Shown here: positions 10,140 to 19,549 of the stretch, piece after piece
Position numbering within the stretch: the stretch's first letter is position 1
Layout: the number at the start of each line of letters is the position of its first letter
Assembly (NCBI GenBank): GCA_026126065.1
Contig: JAHCJY010000002.1
Span: 310,001 to 374,000, forward strand
Length of the DNA: 64,000 nucleotides
Direction of reading: 5' to 3'
DNA from: Bauldia sp.
Lineage (GTDB): Bacteria; Pseudomonadota; Alphaproteobacteria; Rhizobiales; Kaistiaceae
Made by a program: the position numbers and the translations under genes
Notes under the pieces: model-generated
Databases searched by the model: none
Told to the model about the DNA's origin: nothing
The model's input: only the letters and a program-made list of their open reading frames with translations

Positions 10140-10427
10140 TCACGAGGTCAGCGGAATGTCCTCCCAGTCCGGGTTGACCTTCTCGAACAACGCGATCTTC
10201 CAGTCGCGCCACCACTTCTTGAGGTGCTTCTCGCGCGCGATCGCGTCCATCGCCGTCGGATAGCTCTCGGCATGGACAAGGCGCCAGGCGAGGTATCGCC
10301 GGGCGTGTTCGCCTCCGTGGCCCGACCGATGCTCGAGCACCCGGCGGGCGAGATCGTTCGTTATGCCGATGTAGAGCGCTCCGCCCTTCCGGCTGGCGAG
10401 GATGTAGACCCAGAAAACGCGTTCCAT
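10140..10427 (-). CDS. GIY-YIG nuclease family protein
   Basis: A 95-residue stand-alone GIY-YIG domain of the YhbQ/UPF0213 type. The signature appears as WVYILASRKGGALYIG followed by ITNDLARRVLEHR, then a basic helical part (AREKHLKKWWRDWK) and IPLTS at the C terminus. Members are small predicted endonucleases, in most cases without a proven role. The gene is flanked by direct copies of a palindromic repeat (10079-10113 and 10557-10591) with an inverted copy between its start and the second one, a setting worth noting. Confidence 0.9.
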   Translation of the reverse strand: MERVFWVYILASRKGGALYIGITNDLARRVLEHRSGHGGEHARRYLAWRLVHAESYPTAMDAIAREKHLKKWWRDWKIALFEKVNPDWEDIPLTS

Positions 10428-10694
10428 CGGGATGTCTCCGCGCGGCCTGTCGCGGTGGATGGTGCACGGCTGCGGCGGGGGACAAAGGGTTCCGGATCAG
10501 CCTTCGGCTGTCCGGAACGACGGTCACGATTTGATTCGAAACCCAAAACAAACCCCGTCGTTCCGGGGCCGCGAAGCGGAACCCGGAACCCATTGTGCCA
10601 GGAGCACCGCCTCACATCACGGCGATCGCAGCGACGCTCCGGGCCAGAAAGCGCTCTCGCTGGAACGACGGTGGCACGGCGCCAGTGAAAGGAA
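10428..10694. repeat. cluster of palindromic repeats downstream of the gpr-like gene
   Basis: Copy B (10487-10521, minus orientation) contains TTCCGGA-T-CAGCC-TTC-GGCTG-TCCGGAA, an almost perfect hairpin. Copy C (10557-10591, plus) reads GTCGTTCCGGGG to CCCGGAACCC. A diverged copy D (10644-10669, minus) contains CGCTGGAACGAC. All share the GTCGTTCC / GGAACGAC edge. No gene is seen in this stretch. Confidence 0.75.
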
Positions 10695-10720
10695 GAAGGG
10701 CCGGATCGCTCCGGCCCTTC
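10695..10720 (-). terminator. Rho-independent terminator of the gpr-like gene
   Basis: GAAGGGCCGGA-loop-TCCGGCCCTTC forms an 11-bp GC-rich stem with a four-base loop, 25 bases past the stop codon at 10746, followed on the minus strand by TTCCTTTC. The T tract is imperfect. Confidence 0.7.
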
Positions 10721-10745
10721 TTTCATCCTGCTCTGACCACCGACG

Positions 10746-13700
10746 CTACGCGTCGAAGCGGCCGCTCGCGTGTGCCAGCATCGTGTAGACCTTGCCGGTA
10801 TCGGACGCGAGATAGGCGGTGCCCGCCGGGTTGTCGGCGCCATTCTTAGTGACTTCCGACAGAAGCTTCTCGAAGTCGGTCACGTAGCGGTCGACCGCGT
10901 CCTTGAAGTCCCGGTTCTTCTGGTACTTCTTGCGGATCTCGTCGAACGTCTGCTGGCCCTGCAGCGTGTAGAGCCGGCGGGTGAAGGCGCCCTTTTCGCC
11001 GCGGCGGTAGCGCTCCCACACCTCGATCGACGCCTTGTGGTCGATCGCCTTGGCGATGTCGGCCGACAGCGTCTTGAGCGCGTTCGACATCCCGGCATCG
11101 CCGCCATTGCCGTTGCCGTTCGGCACGGAGCGCGGCGGCGTCTGGGTCGGCGCAGCGGGAGCGGTCGCGGCCGGAGCCGGAGCGGCCGGGCCATCCTCAG
11201 AAGCCCGGCGAAGGAGGTTGGACACCCAGCCCTGCTCGCCGCCGTCGCGCGGCCGGGCGGGGTTCAGCAGCGGCTGGACCGGCGCGGCGGCGCGCGGCGG
11301 CTGGACGGCGGCCTTCTGCTGCGCGGCCTTCGGCGGCTGCTGCGCCGGGCGCCGCTGCTGCGGCGCGGCCGGCGCCGGCTCGACCACGGCGACCGCCTCG
11401 GTGGCCTCGACGACCGCCACGGCAGGACTTTCCGCCGCCGGAGCGGGAGCGGCTGGAATTGGTGCGGGCGCTTCCTGGACCGGCTGCGGCGCGTCGGCCG
11501 GGGCCGACGTTATCTGCGCGGCCCCCCGGGGCGCCTGGCGCTGGCCGCCGGCGGCCGCCACCGATTCGATCTGGCGATAGGGGATGCGCTCCTCGCGCGG
11601 GCCGCGACTGCCCTCGAGCGTGCCGCCGTTCCGCGTGACGATCTGGGACAGTTCGGCGAGGGCCTCGATCTGCTCCGCAACGACGCGGCGCATGGCATCG
11701 GCGTTGACGCGAACCTCGTCCGGAAGCTGGAAGACACCGCGCTTCAGCTCCTCGCGCGTTGCCTGAAGTTCCTGCTCCATCTGCCGGGCAAGACTCCGCA
11801 TTTCCTGCGACGTCTCGGCGAACCGCTCCGTCGCCATGCGGATCGTGCCGCCGAGGTCGTCCATCAGCGTCTGGCTGGCGTTGCGGACGGCGTCCGCGGC
11901 GCGCGAGCCTTCCTGCGAGGTGTTGGCGTTGACCTTCTCGAGCTGCTCGACCACGAGGCCGGCAGCCGCGGTCGCGGTATCGCTGAACGAGGAGCTGGCG
12001 CGCGCGGCGCGCTCCTCGGCGGTGCGGAGCGACTTCTCGATCGTCTCCGCGAACGTCTTCATCATGATCTCGATCGCGTCGGAGCGCTGGTTGAGGCTGT
12101 TGGCCAGTTGCTCCAGCGCCTGGCGGCGCTCGCCCACCGTGCTCTCGATCTGCCGGTTCGCCTCGGAAACGTGCCGCGCGGCCTCGGAGAGCGACCGGCT
12201 GTGGGTGTCGAACCGGTCGGCGATCGAGCCGACGCGCTCCATGACGTCGTCGGCGACGCCGCGCAGCAGCGACACCTGGTAGGCCAGCGCGTTGGAGGAC
12301 CGGTCGGTCGTCTCGACCGCACCGTCGATCGTCTGCCTGAATTCCTCCGAGCGGAGCGTGAGGTTGTTCTGGATGAGCGTCAGGTTGTTCGACGTCGCGC
12401 CCAGGAGCTTCTGCAGGGTCTCGTTCGAGCGGCCGAGCTGGCCCACGATGTCCGTCACGTCCGAGCGCAGCTTCTCGTTGGTCATCGTGAAGGAGGCGGA
12501 CACCGCTTCGCCGCTTGCGGTGAGCGCCTGGGCGGCCTCGCTGCTGCGGGCGAGCACCATGTCGACGATCTTGGCCGACTTGGTCGACAGGAGATCGAGG
12601 ATCGTGTCGCCGACATCGACGACGCGGGCGGTGATCTCCGAGCCGCGGCCTTCGAGTGACCGGAGCAGCGTGTTGCCCTGGTTGTCGAGGAGGTTGGCGA
12701 GCTCGATGTTGCGCGAGCGCAGCACGTCGTTGAACTCGCGCGTCCGCTGCTCGATCGCGTCGGTGACGCTGATCGCCTTCCGGCCGAGGGTCTCCTCGAT
12801 GTCCGTCGTCGCGCCCGAGAGCGTCCCGGCGATTTCCGAGGCGGCGCCGCGGAGGAGTTCGTTCACGGCCGAGGAATCGTCGACCATGCGCTTGGTCGCC
12901 TGGTCGATCGCGTTGCGGATCGTGTCGGCGACGCCCTCGGTGCGGACCCCCACCGTCTCGACGATCTGGACGAGGCGGCCGTCGAGCATCTGTTCGAACT
13001 GCGCGGTGCGGGCGTCGAGCGTGTCGGTGATCTCGGTCGCGCGGGCGCCGAGGCTGGCGTTGAGGACCGAGACCTTCTCGTTGAGAACGCTGGAGATGTC
13101 CTGGGTCCGCTCGACGAGCTGGTCCGCGCGGCGCGACAGGCCGTCGTCGAGGGCGGACAGGCGGCTCTCCAGCATGTTGGCGAGTTCGAGCGTCCGCTCG
13201 GCAAGGTTCGTCGTGACGTCGCGCATCTGCACGTCGACGAGGCCGGAGAACGCCTCGCGGCCGCGATTGAAGGTCTCGGCGAGCTGGGCGGCCTGTTCGT
13301 CGAGGCTGTAGTTGATGGTGTTGAAGCGCTGCTCGAGGACGGACGACAGTTCCTGCGTCCGTTCCGCAAGGCGACCCGTGACCTCGGTGAGCTGGCCGTC
13401 AACGATCGTCGAGATCTGCTCCTGGCCGGCGGTGAACGCATCGGCAAGCTGGCGCGTGCGGTCGATCAGCGTCTTGTTGATCTGGCGCGACCGGCTGTCG
13501 AGGGCCTCGTCGATGCGCGCCGCGTTGAGCTCCAGCGTCTCGCCGACGCTGTCGATGCGGGCCTGGATGCCGGTGCCGAAACTGTCGAGGCGGCTGGCGA
13601 ACGCGACTTCGAGCTCGGCGGTCTTCTGGCCGAGGTTCTCGATGACGCCGGGGCCCTTGACCGCGACGACGTCGGTGATGGCGGTAAGGCGCTCGTCGAA

Positions 13701-16016
13701 CTCGTCGCGGAAGCGGGTGCCGGATTCGACAAGGCGGTCATAGGCGGTGAGGCCCTGGCGCTCGATCGCGGTGGCGATGTCCATGCCTGAATCGACGATC
13801 TTCTGGTAGACCTCCATGCTCCGCCCGTCGATCGACGACACCACCTGCTTGCCCGACGCCACGATCTTGTCGTGGATGGCGTTGCCGCGGGTCTCGATGC
13901 TTTCGGCAAGCTGGCTGGTCGATTCGACGACGAGGTCGTAGAGCGCGGTCCCGCGCGATTCGAGCGTATCGGCGACCGAGCGGCTCGATTCCACGATGCG
14001 GGTGTGGACGTCGCGCCCGGTCGTCTCGATGCGGTCGGCGATCGAGTTACCCGAATCGAGGATCATCTCGTTGATCGCGTTGGTCTTGGCCGCGATCGTC
14101 TCGGAGATCTCGTTGCCCGAGGCGATGATCGCCTCGTTGATCTTGAGGCCACGGGTGGCGATCGCCTTCGCGACCTCGCCGCCGACCGTCGCAAGCCGCG
14201 AGGTGAGTTCGGCGCTGCGGGAGTCGAAGGTCTCGTTGACCGCGACGGCGGCGTTGTCGATCGTCTGCCGGAGGTTCGTCGTGCGGCTCTCGATGAGGTC
14301 GGCGATCGTCTCGCCGGTGCTCGAGAGGCGGTCCGTGAGCTGCGAGCCGTGGACCGAGATCGCCTCGAAGATGCGGTCGCCGGTGCGCGACAGGCGCTCG
14401 GCGAGCTCGCCGCCGCCGGAGGTGATCGTGTCGGCGATGCGCGTGCCGGTCTCGTCGAGCTTCTCGGTGATCTCCTGGCCGCGAAGGGCGAGTTCCACCA
14501 GCAGCGTCTCAGCGTTGTTCTTGAGCGCCGAGTTCACGTCCTTGGCGTGGACGTAGATGGTCTCGGCCACCTGGTTGCCGGTGTCCGAGATCGAGCGCGT
14601 GATGTCGAGCGTGCGCTGGTCGAGATTGTCGGTGAGTTCGTTGCCGATCCTGGTCAGCGTCTCGGACACCTCGCGGCCGCGGTCGGCCACGGTATCGGCC
14701 ATCGAGCGGCCGGTCGTCTCGAGCGTCTCGGTGATCTCCGCGCTGCGCTGGAGCAGCACCTCGGTCACCTCGGAGCTCGTGTCGGCGAGCGACTCGGCAA
14801 CCTCGGACACGGTCGAGCTCAGACGGGCGACGAGATCGTCGCCGCGGATCGCGAGCTTGTTCAGCATGGCATCGCCGGCCGTCCCGAGGGCGAGCGTGAT
14901 CTGCTCGCCGCGCTCGGCCAGGGCCTCGGTGATGCGGCCGCCGGAGCCGCCGACATTGGCGGCAATCTCGTCCGATGCGCGGCGCAGATCGTCCGACAGC
15001 GATTCCTGGGCGCGCACGATCGAAGTGCGGACGCGCTCGGAGTTGACCAGGATCGCTTCGCGCTGACCGGCGAGATCCTCGATCAGGCTCCGCATGCGGA
15101 GTTCGTTGTCGCTGTAGGAGCGCTCGAGCGACGACACCTCGCTCTGGACGAGGAGTTCGAGTTCGCTGGCACGGGCGATCGCCCGTTCGATACCGTCTCC
15201 GACGGCCGCGATCTCGCGGCGGATTGCCTGGCTGACCGACACGACCGAATCGACTGCGACGGACTCCGGCTCGGTGAGGTGGGCCACGACGCTGTCGAGC
15301 GACCGGGAAAGGATGCGAAGCTCCTGCGACCGCCACAGGATCGAGGCCGCGCCCCAGATGAGGAAGACCGGCAGGACGAGGAGCAGCGCCATCGTGCCAA
15401 AGCTGGGCGCGCCTTCGACCGCCGAGCCGCCCGGCGTGAAGACCGAGAAGCCGTAGCTCGACGATCCGATGACGAGGACCCCGAGAACCCAGACGAGGGA
15501 GAGGACGAACGCGACCGGATAGATGAGGCGCGACGGACGCCGGAACGCGATGCTGCCGCGGCGGTCGTCATTGGCCGCGAAACGCCCCTGGCTACGCGGT
15601 CGGCCGGTGCGGGCCGGGGCTGGCGCGGGAGCCGTTTCGGGGGCCGGCAGGGCGGCGACGGGAGCCTGCGCTGCCTCCTCCACCACGGCGGCCGCGGCAC
15701 TGGCTACGGCGGCTTCGGCGCGGGCGCCGCGCCGCGCGAAATCGCGTGATTCCGACGGACGGACGGGCGCCGGGCGGCGGGGCTCGGCGGGACGGGCCTC
15801 GCTTCGTTCGGGGCGGCTCGGACTCATCGGCCGGCGCGGCTCGGGCATCGGACGCGGCGCCGGGTCGGCCGGGCGGACGCGGACCTCGGTCCGGGACGCC
15901 GGGGCAGCGGCCGGGGCCTCGCTGCGGACCTCGTCGGCTCCGAAATCGCCGCGGAGCGCCTCCTCGACTGCCGAGAGCGACGTCTCGCCTGACCTGGGTC
16001 TCGGATTCGTTGCCAT
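10746..16016 (-). CDS. gpr: giant apolipoprotein-like coiled-coil membrane protein, GPR/RgsE-like
   Basis: A 1,756-residue protein. Residues 1-150 are Pro/Arg/Ala-rich and disordered; two transmembrane helices follow (about 163-185 and 206-226). Then come roughly 1,200 residues of amphipathic helical repeats with recurring units such as EITETLETTGRSMADTV, VSETLTRIGNELTDNL and LTDRLSSTGETIADLI, a Pro/Ala linker, and a compact conserved-looking C-terminal helical domain (KASIEVWERYRRGEKGAF, YVTDFEKLLSEV). This architecture matches the Growth Pole Ring protein of Agrobacterium and RgsE of Sinorhizobium, needed for polar growth; the match is from memory of the family. The ATG at 16016 has GAGG eight bases upstream; the in-frame ATG at 16196 adds a basic stretch with no domain. 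Confidence 0.75.
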   Translation of the reverse strand: MATNPRPRSGETSLSAVEEALRGDFGADEVRSEAPAAAPASRTEVRVRPADPAPRPMPEPRRPMSPSRPERSEARPAEPRRPAPVRPSESRDFARRGARAEAAVASAAAAVVEEAAQAPVAALPAPETAPAPAPARTGRPRSQGRFAANDDRRGSIAFRRPSRLIYPVAFVLSLVWVLGVLVIGSSSYGFSVFTPGGSAVEGAPSFGTMALLLVLPVFLIWGAASILWRSQELRILSRSLDSVVAHLTEPESVAVDSVVSVSQAIRREIAAVGDGIERAIARASELELLVQSEVSSLERSYSDNELRMRSLIEDLAGQREAILVNSERVRTSIVRAQESLSDDLRRASDEIAANVGGSGGRITEALAERGEQITLALGTAGDAMLNKLAIRGDDLVARLSSTVSEVAESLADTSSEVTEVLLQRSAEITETLETTGRSMADTVADRGREVSETLTRIGNELTDNLDQRTLDITRSISDTGNQVAETIYVHAKDVNSALKNNAETLLVELALRGQEITEKLDETGTRIADTITSGGGELAERLSRTGDRIFEAISVHGSQLTDRLSSTGETIADLIESRTTNLRQTIDNAAVAVNETFDSRSAELTSRLATVGGEVAKAIATRGLKINEAIIASGNEISETIAAKTNAINEMILDSGNSIADRIETTGRDVHTRIVESSRSVADTLESRGTALYDLVVESTSQLAESIETRGNAIHDKIVASGKQVVSSIDGRSMEVYQKIVDSGMDIATAIERQGLTAYDRLVESGTRFRDEFDERLTAITDVVAVKGPGVIENLGQKTAELEVAFASRLDSFGTGIQARIDSVGETLELNAARIDEALDSRSRQINKTLIDRTRQLADAFTAGQEQISTIVDGQLTEVTGRLAERTQELSSVLEQRFNTINYSLDEQAAQLAETFNRGREAFSGLVDVQMRDVTTNLAERTLELANMLESRLSALDDGLSRRADQLVERTQDISSVLNEKVSVLNASLGARATEITDTLDARTAQFEQMLDGRLVQIVETVGVRTEGVADTIRNAIDQATKRMVDDSSAVNELLRGAASEIAGTLSGATTDIEETLGRKAISVTDAIEQRTREFNDVLRSRNIELANLLDNQGNTLLRSLEGRGSEITARVVDVGDTILDLLSTKSAKIVDMVLARSSEAAQALTASGEAVSASFTMTNEKLRSDVTDIVGQLGRSNETLQKLLGATSNNLTLIQNNLTLRSEEFRQTIDGAVETTDRSSNALAYQVSLLRGVADDVMERVGSIADRFDTHSRSLSEAARHVSEANRQIESTVGERRQALEQLANSLNQRSDAIEIMMKTFAETIEKSLRTAEERAARASSSFSDTATAAAGLVVEQLEKVNANTSQEGSRAADAVRNASQTLMDDLGGTIRMATERFAETSQEMRSLARQMEQELQATREELKRGVFQLPDEVRVNADAMRRVVAEQIEALAELSQIVTRNGGTLEGSRGPREERIPYRQIESVAAAGGQRQAPRGAAQITSAPADAPQPVQEAPAPIPAAPAPAAESPAVAVVEATEAVAVVEPAPAAPQQRRPAQQPPKAAQQKAAVQPPRAAAPVQPLLNPARPRDGGEQGWVSNLLRRASEDGPAAPAPAATAPAAPTQTPPRSVPNGNGNGGDAGMSNALKTLSADIAKAIDHKASIEVWERYRRGEKGAFTRRLYTLQGQQTFDEIRKKYQKNRDFKDAVDRYVTDFEKLLSEVTKNGADNPAGTAYLASDTGKVYTMLAHASGRFDA

Positions 16017-16440
16017 GATTACCGCCTCGCGCCCGTACGCAATACTGTTTCGGTCGCCGGTCGGGGATGGCTCCCCGATGGAGTCGCGAAGCGAAGGATA
16101 GGTGAATTGGCGGGGCGGCCTTCCACCCCCCGATTCGCCTCTACCCTGCCCCCTCGCGCCGGGCCGACCGTTGTCGGACCGTGGTGGCCTGCACACGCCG
16201 CCGCCACGTCACGATGGATGCCACAATGGGGCCGCCGGAACAAGAAACTGTTGCCAGCGCTCAGATTCTGACCGCGATCAGGACGCATGGTAAACCGGGC
16301 CAAAGTGGGGCTGTAACACGTTTAACGGCCTCGTTAACGATAACTTAAGAAAGCCGGAAATGGCTCGGTTCACCATTAACCGGCGCTTCGTTCCAAGCCA
16401 CTATCTTAACGTCAGACGGCCCAAAGGCACGGAGCGTCCG
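16017..16440. other. divergent regulatory region between the gpr-like and hpt genes
   Basis: A 424-base gap between divergent starts. The right half is clearly AT-richer, contains several TTAA motifs and a full CtrA box (separate entry). The left half is GC-rich with no gene or hairpin that I can support. Confidence 0.5.
16334..16348 (+). promoter_or_regulatory. CtrA binding box (TTAA-N7-TTAA)
   Basis: The sequence TTAA-CGATAAC-TTAA is an exact match to the CtrA full-site consensus. A further TTAA at 16322-16325 is spaced eight bases from the first half-site. It lies 93 bases upstream of the hpt ATG and 318 bases from the gpr-like start. CtrA control is inferred from the match. Confidence 0.7.
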
Positions 16441-16776
16441 ATGACGGACACGATGGCGGCAACAGCCCCGGTTGATATCCCCCACCTTCGGGCGCTCACA
16501 ATGAGCGACCCGGTGATCGAGCGGGAGGTCCTTGCCCTGTTCGGCGATAGAGCCGCCGCCGCCTTGCGGGCGATCCTCAAGGCCGACGCCCCCGGACGCA
16601 GGCGCGAGGCTGCCCATCGCCTTGCCGGCGCGGCAAAGGCCATCGGTGCCTGGGAGCTTGCCGCGATCGCCGGCGAGATCGAATTGCAGGAGCAGCTCAG
16701 TTCGGCGACTGCCGAGGCGCTTTCGCGCTCGATGGGCGAGGTCGTCGACTATGTGACGCTAAGGCTGGCGAGCTAG
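16441..16776 (+). CDS. Hpt (histidine phosphotransfer) domain protein
   Basis: A 111-residue single Hpt domain. The phospho-acceptor lies in [19 protein letters not shown], the classic His-x-Leu-x-Gly pattern followed by a helix and IGAWEL. Such proteins relay phosphate between receiver domains in hybrid kinase pathways. The ATG at 16441 keeps just the domain; an in-frame ATG at 16360 would add 27 residues that cover the regulatory region. A CtrA box lies 93 bases upstream, which suggests a cell-cycle role, but its partner kinase is not shown by the context. Confidence 0.85.
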   Translation: MTDTMAATAPVDIPHLRALTMSDPVIEREVLALFGDRAAAALRAILKADAPGRRREAAHRLAGAAKAIGAWELAAIAGEIELQEQLSSATAEALSRSMGEVVDYVTLRLAS

Positions 16777-16904
16777 TCCTTCTCCGCGCTGGCGACGTTC
16801 ATTCAAATCCCCTATATGGCGCAACCGAACTGTCACGCGGGCCTTCCGCCCGCCAGGCGCGGCAATCTCTGCCGCCCGCGACCAGGCCCGGAACGACTGA
16901 TCGA

Positions 16905-17225
16905 ATGGCCAAGATTACCTACATCGCCGCCGACGGCACGAATTACGCGGTCGAGGCCGAGAACGGCATGACCGTGATGGAAGCGGCGATCCACAACCAG
17001 GTTCCGGGGATCGAGGCGGAATGCGGCGGGGCGTGCGCCTGCGCCACCTGTCACGTCTATGTCGAGGATCCGTTCAAGGACATCGTCGGCGACCCGTCGC
17101 CGATGGAGGAGGACATGCTCGACTTCGGCTACGACGTGCGGCCGAACTCGCGGCTCTCCTGCCAGATCAGGGTTTCGGACGAACTCGACGGCATGGTCGT
17201 GAAGGTGCCGGAACGGCAGGGCTAG
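16905..17225 (+). CDS. 2Fe-2S ferredoxin (adrenodoxin/FdVI type)
   Basis: A 106-residue ferredoxin of the vertebrate/adrenodoxin-like class. Cluster ligands are Cys40, Cys46, Cys49 ([13 protein letters not shown]-x5-C-x2-C) and Cys86 (RLSCQIRV). The PMEEDMLDF segment is typical of the Rhodobacter ferredoxin VI group, which supplies electrons to monooxygenases or iron-sulfur assembly. The next gene encodes a likely reductase for it, so the pair may form a NADPH-to-ferredoxin chain. Confidence 0.95.
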   Translation: MAKITYIAADGTNYAVEAENGMTVMEAAIHNQVPGIEAECGGACACATCHVYVEDPFKDIVGDPSPMEEDMLDFGYDVRPNSRLSCQIRVSDELDGMVVKVPERQG

Positions 17226-17342
17226 GCCGCCGGATCGCTCGCCGGCGGTGGGCATGATTTGCCCCACCCTGCGGCCTCGCGCGGAATCGCGTTGCTTTCC
17301 GTATGGCGTTCATGGCCTTACAGCACCACAACCAAATAATAA

Positions 17343-18389
<1,047 letters not shown>

Positions 18390-18438
18390 CGGGCACCGCG
18401 TGGTCGTCTCCACTGCCCCGGCGTGGTAGGATGACCAG

Positions 18439-18657
18439 ATGAACAAGGTTCTGATCGACCTCTTGAAGCGGGCCGAAACTTGGCCTGCTTCCGTGCAGGA
18501 CGAGTTGGTGGAATTCGCTACCGAGCTCGAGCGCAATCTGTCCGGCGAGTACGTTCTGTCGCCGGAGGAGATTGCAGCTCTGGACGCAGCCGAGCGGAGC
18601 GGGATTGCATCACCCGCCGAGGTTGAAGCGGCTTTCGCGCGTTTCACGCGTGAATGA
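18439..18657 (+). CDS. antitoxin of a RelE/ParE-type module
   Basis: A 72-residue acidic helical protein (MNKVLIDLLKRAETWPASVQ, LSPEEIAALDAAERSG). It overlaps the toxin start by four bases, which is the usual layout of an antitoxin-first type II module. No clear DNA-binding fold can be assigned; the later part (EEIAALDAAERSGIASPAEV) resembles the toxin-binding tail of small ParD/RelB-like antitoxins. AGGA lies seven bases before the ATG. Confidence 0.7.
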   Translation: MNKVLIDLLKRAETWPASVQDELVEFATELERNLSGEYVLSPEEIAALDAAERSGIASPAEVEAAFARFTRE

Positions 18658-18935
18658 CGGTCGAATTCACGAGGCAAGCCGTCGCCGACCTTGAAAGAAT
18701 CGGCAACGACAGTCGTCTGAAGTTCGGCCAGGTGGTTGCCGCTCGGTTGCGCGACCGGATAGCGGACGTCATCGCCCGCGCGGAGCGCAGCCCATCGAGC
18801 GCGCCGGCGGCGAAGGGTCGACCCGGAGTTCGTGTGGCTCCGATCGGACGATACCCGTTCCGCTTGTACTACCTCATCCTGCCCGACCGGATTGTCGTCC
18901 AGCATATCCGCCATACCTCGCGGCGGCCGTGGTAG
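18654..18935 (+). CDS. RelE/ParE family toxin
   Basis: A 93-residue toxin. It begins MTVEFTRQAVADLERIGND, the usual first strand and long helix of the ParE/RelE fold, and ends with the strands GVRVAPIGRYPFRLYYLI and RIVVQHIRHTSRRPW; the Tyr-Pro-Phe-Arg and His-x-x-Arg-x-Pro-Trp ends are standard for ParE-like members. Whether it targets gyrase or mRNA is not decidable here. It is coupled to the antitoxin through an ATGA overlap. Confidence 0.87.
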   Translation: MTVEFTRQAVADLERIGNDSRLKFGQVVAARLRDRIADVIARAERSPSSAPAAKGRPGVRVAPIGRYPFRLYYLILPDRIVVQHIRHTSRRPW

Positions 18936-18939
18936 CGGC

Positions 18940-19548
18940 TCAGATCGCCGCGAGCGTCCAGTTCACCAGCTGCCCCAGCACGTCCTGAAGCGCGAGGTTG
19001 AGGGCGGCCGAGACCGTGCCGGCGTTGTCGCTGGGCACTGTCGCTGCCGACGAGAAGAGCCGCGTGGTGACGACCCGGCCGTTCCGGTCGTTCATGATCC
19101 GGGCGAAGATGTCGACGCGGGCAACGCCCGTGATGGCGTCGTATTCGAACGCGCGGACCTCCGTCAGGATCGCATAGTCGATGCTCAGCCCCTCGCCTGG
19201 AACGCCGACGGCCGGGGCACGGCCCGAATTCACGAAGGTCTCGACGATCTTGGTCTGGATCAGCACCGGCAGCCGGTCCACCCACTGCGTGCCCGGGTAG
19301 TACGAAACCTGCGTGCCTTCGGTGACGACGATGCGCTCGGTGTTGAGCGCGTCGAGCGCACTCGGTTCGGTGATCAGGATCTGCGCGCTGGTCGAGCCGC
19401 GGAGGTTCGGGATCGTCGCCGGAGCTGTGAGCGTGAAAGTCTGCGGTGCCGGGCCGGAGATGATCGAACAGCCCGATAGGGCCAGCGCCGCGGCGAGAGT
19501 CACTGCGTGCGCTGGTCGGGACAAGGCCTTGATCGGCATCCGAATCAT
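18940..19548 (-). CDS. ABC-type transport auxiliary lipoprotein (PqiC/LetB-like system partner)
   Basis: A 202-residue outer-membrane-type lipoprotein with signal peptide and lipobox (ALALSGCSI). The body (FTLTAPATIPNLRG, YYPGTQWVDRLPVLIQTKIVETF) matches the ABC-type transport auxiliary component family, which accompanies MCE transporters in many proteobacteria. It begins one base after the MCE gene stop (TGA-C-ATG) and is the last gene of the operon. It probably anchors the periplasmic MCE assembly to the outer membrane; this role is inferred from related systems. Confidence 0.87.
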   Translation of the reverse strand: MIRMPIKALSRPAHAVTLAAALALSGCSIISGPAPQTFTLTAPATIPNLRGSTSAQILITEPSALDALNTERIVVTEGTQVSYYPGTQWVDRLPVLIQTKIVETFVNSGRAPAVGVPGEGLSIDYAILTEVRAFEYDAITGVARVDIFARIMNDRNGRVVTTRLFSSAATVPSDNAGTVSAALNLALQDVLGQLVNWTLAAI

Positions 19549-19549
19549 G

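Noticed and set aside
10079..10669. CRISPR-like array from spaced repeats
   Set aside because: Copies differ in orientation and spacing and are individually palindromic; there are no uniform spacers or cas genes.
10770..15749. Two long plus-strand open frames (629 and 625 codons) opposite the GPR-like gene
   Set aside because: They are antisense shadows of a GC-rich repetitive gene; the proteins are Arg/Ala/Asp-rich with no motifs and no ribosome sites.
17228..17249. Terminator after the ferredoxin gene
   Set aside because: CCGCCGG and CCGGCGG can pair, but there is no T tract and the next gene is probably co-functional.
18427..18438. Leaderless start for the second antitoxin (TAGGAT seven bases before the ATG)
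   Set aside because: The same bases read as an AGGA ribosome site at the right distance, and the -35 candidate is poor, so an ordinary leader is as likely.
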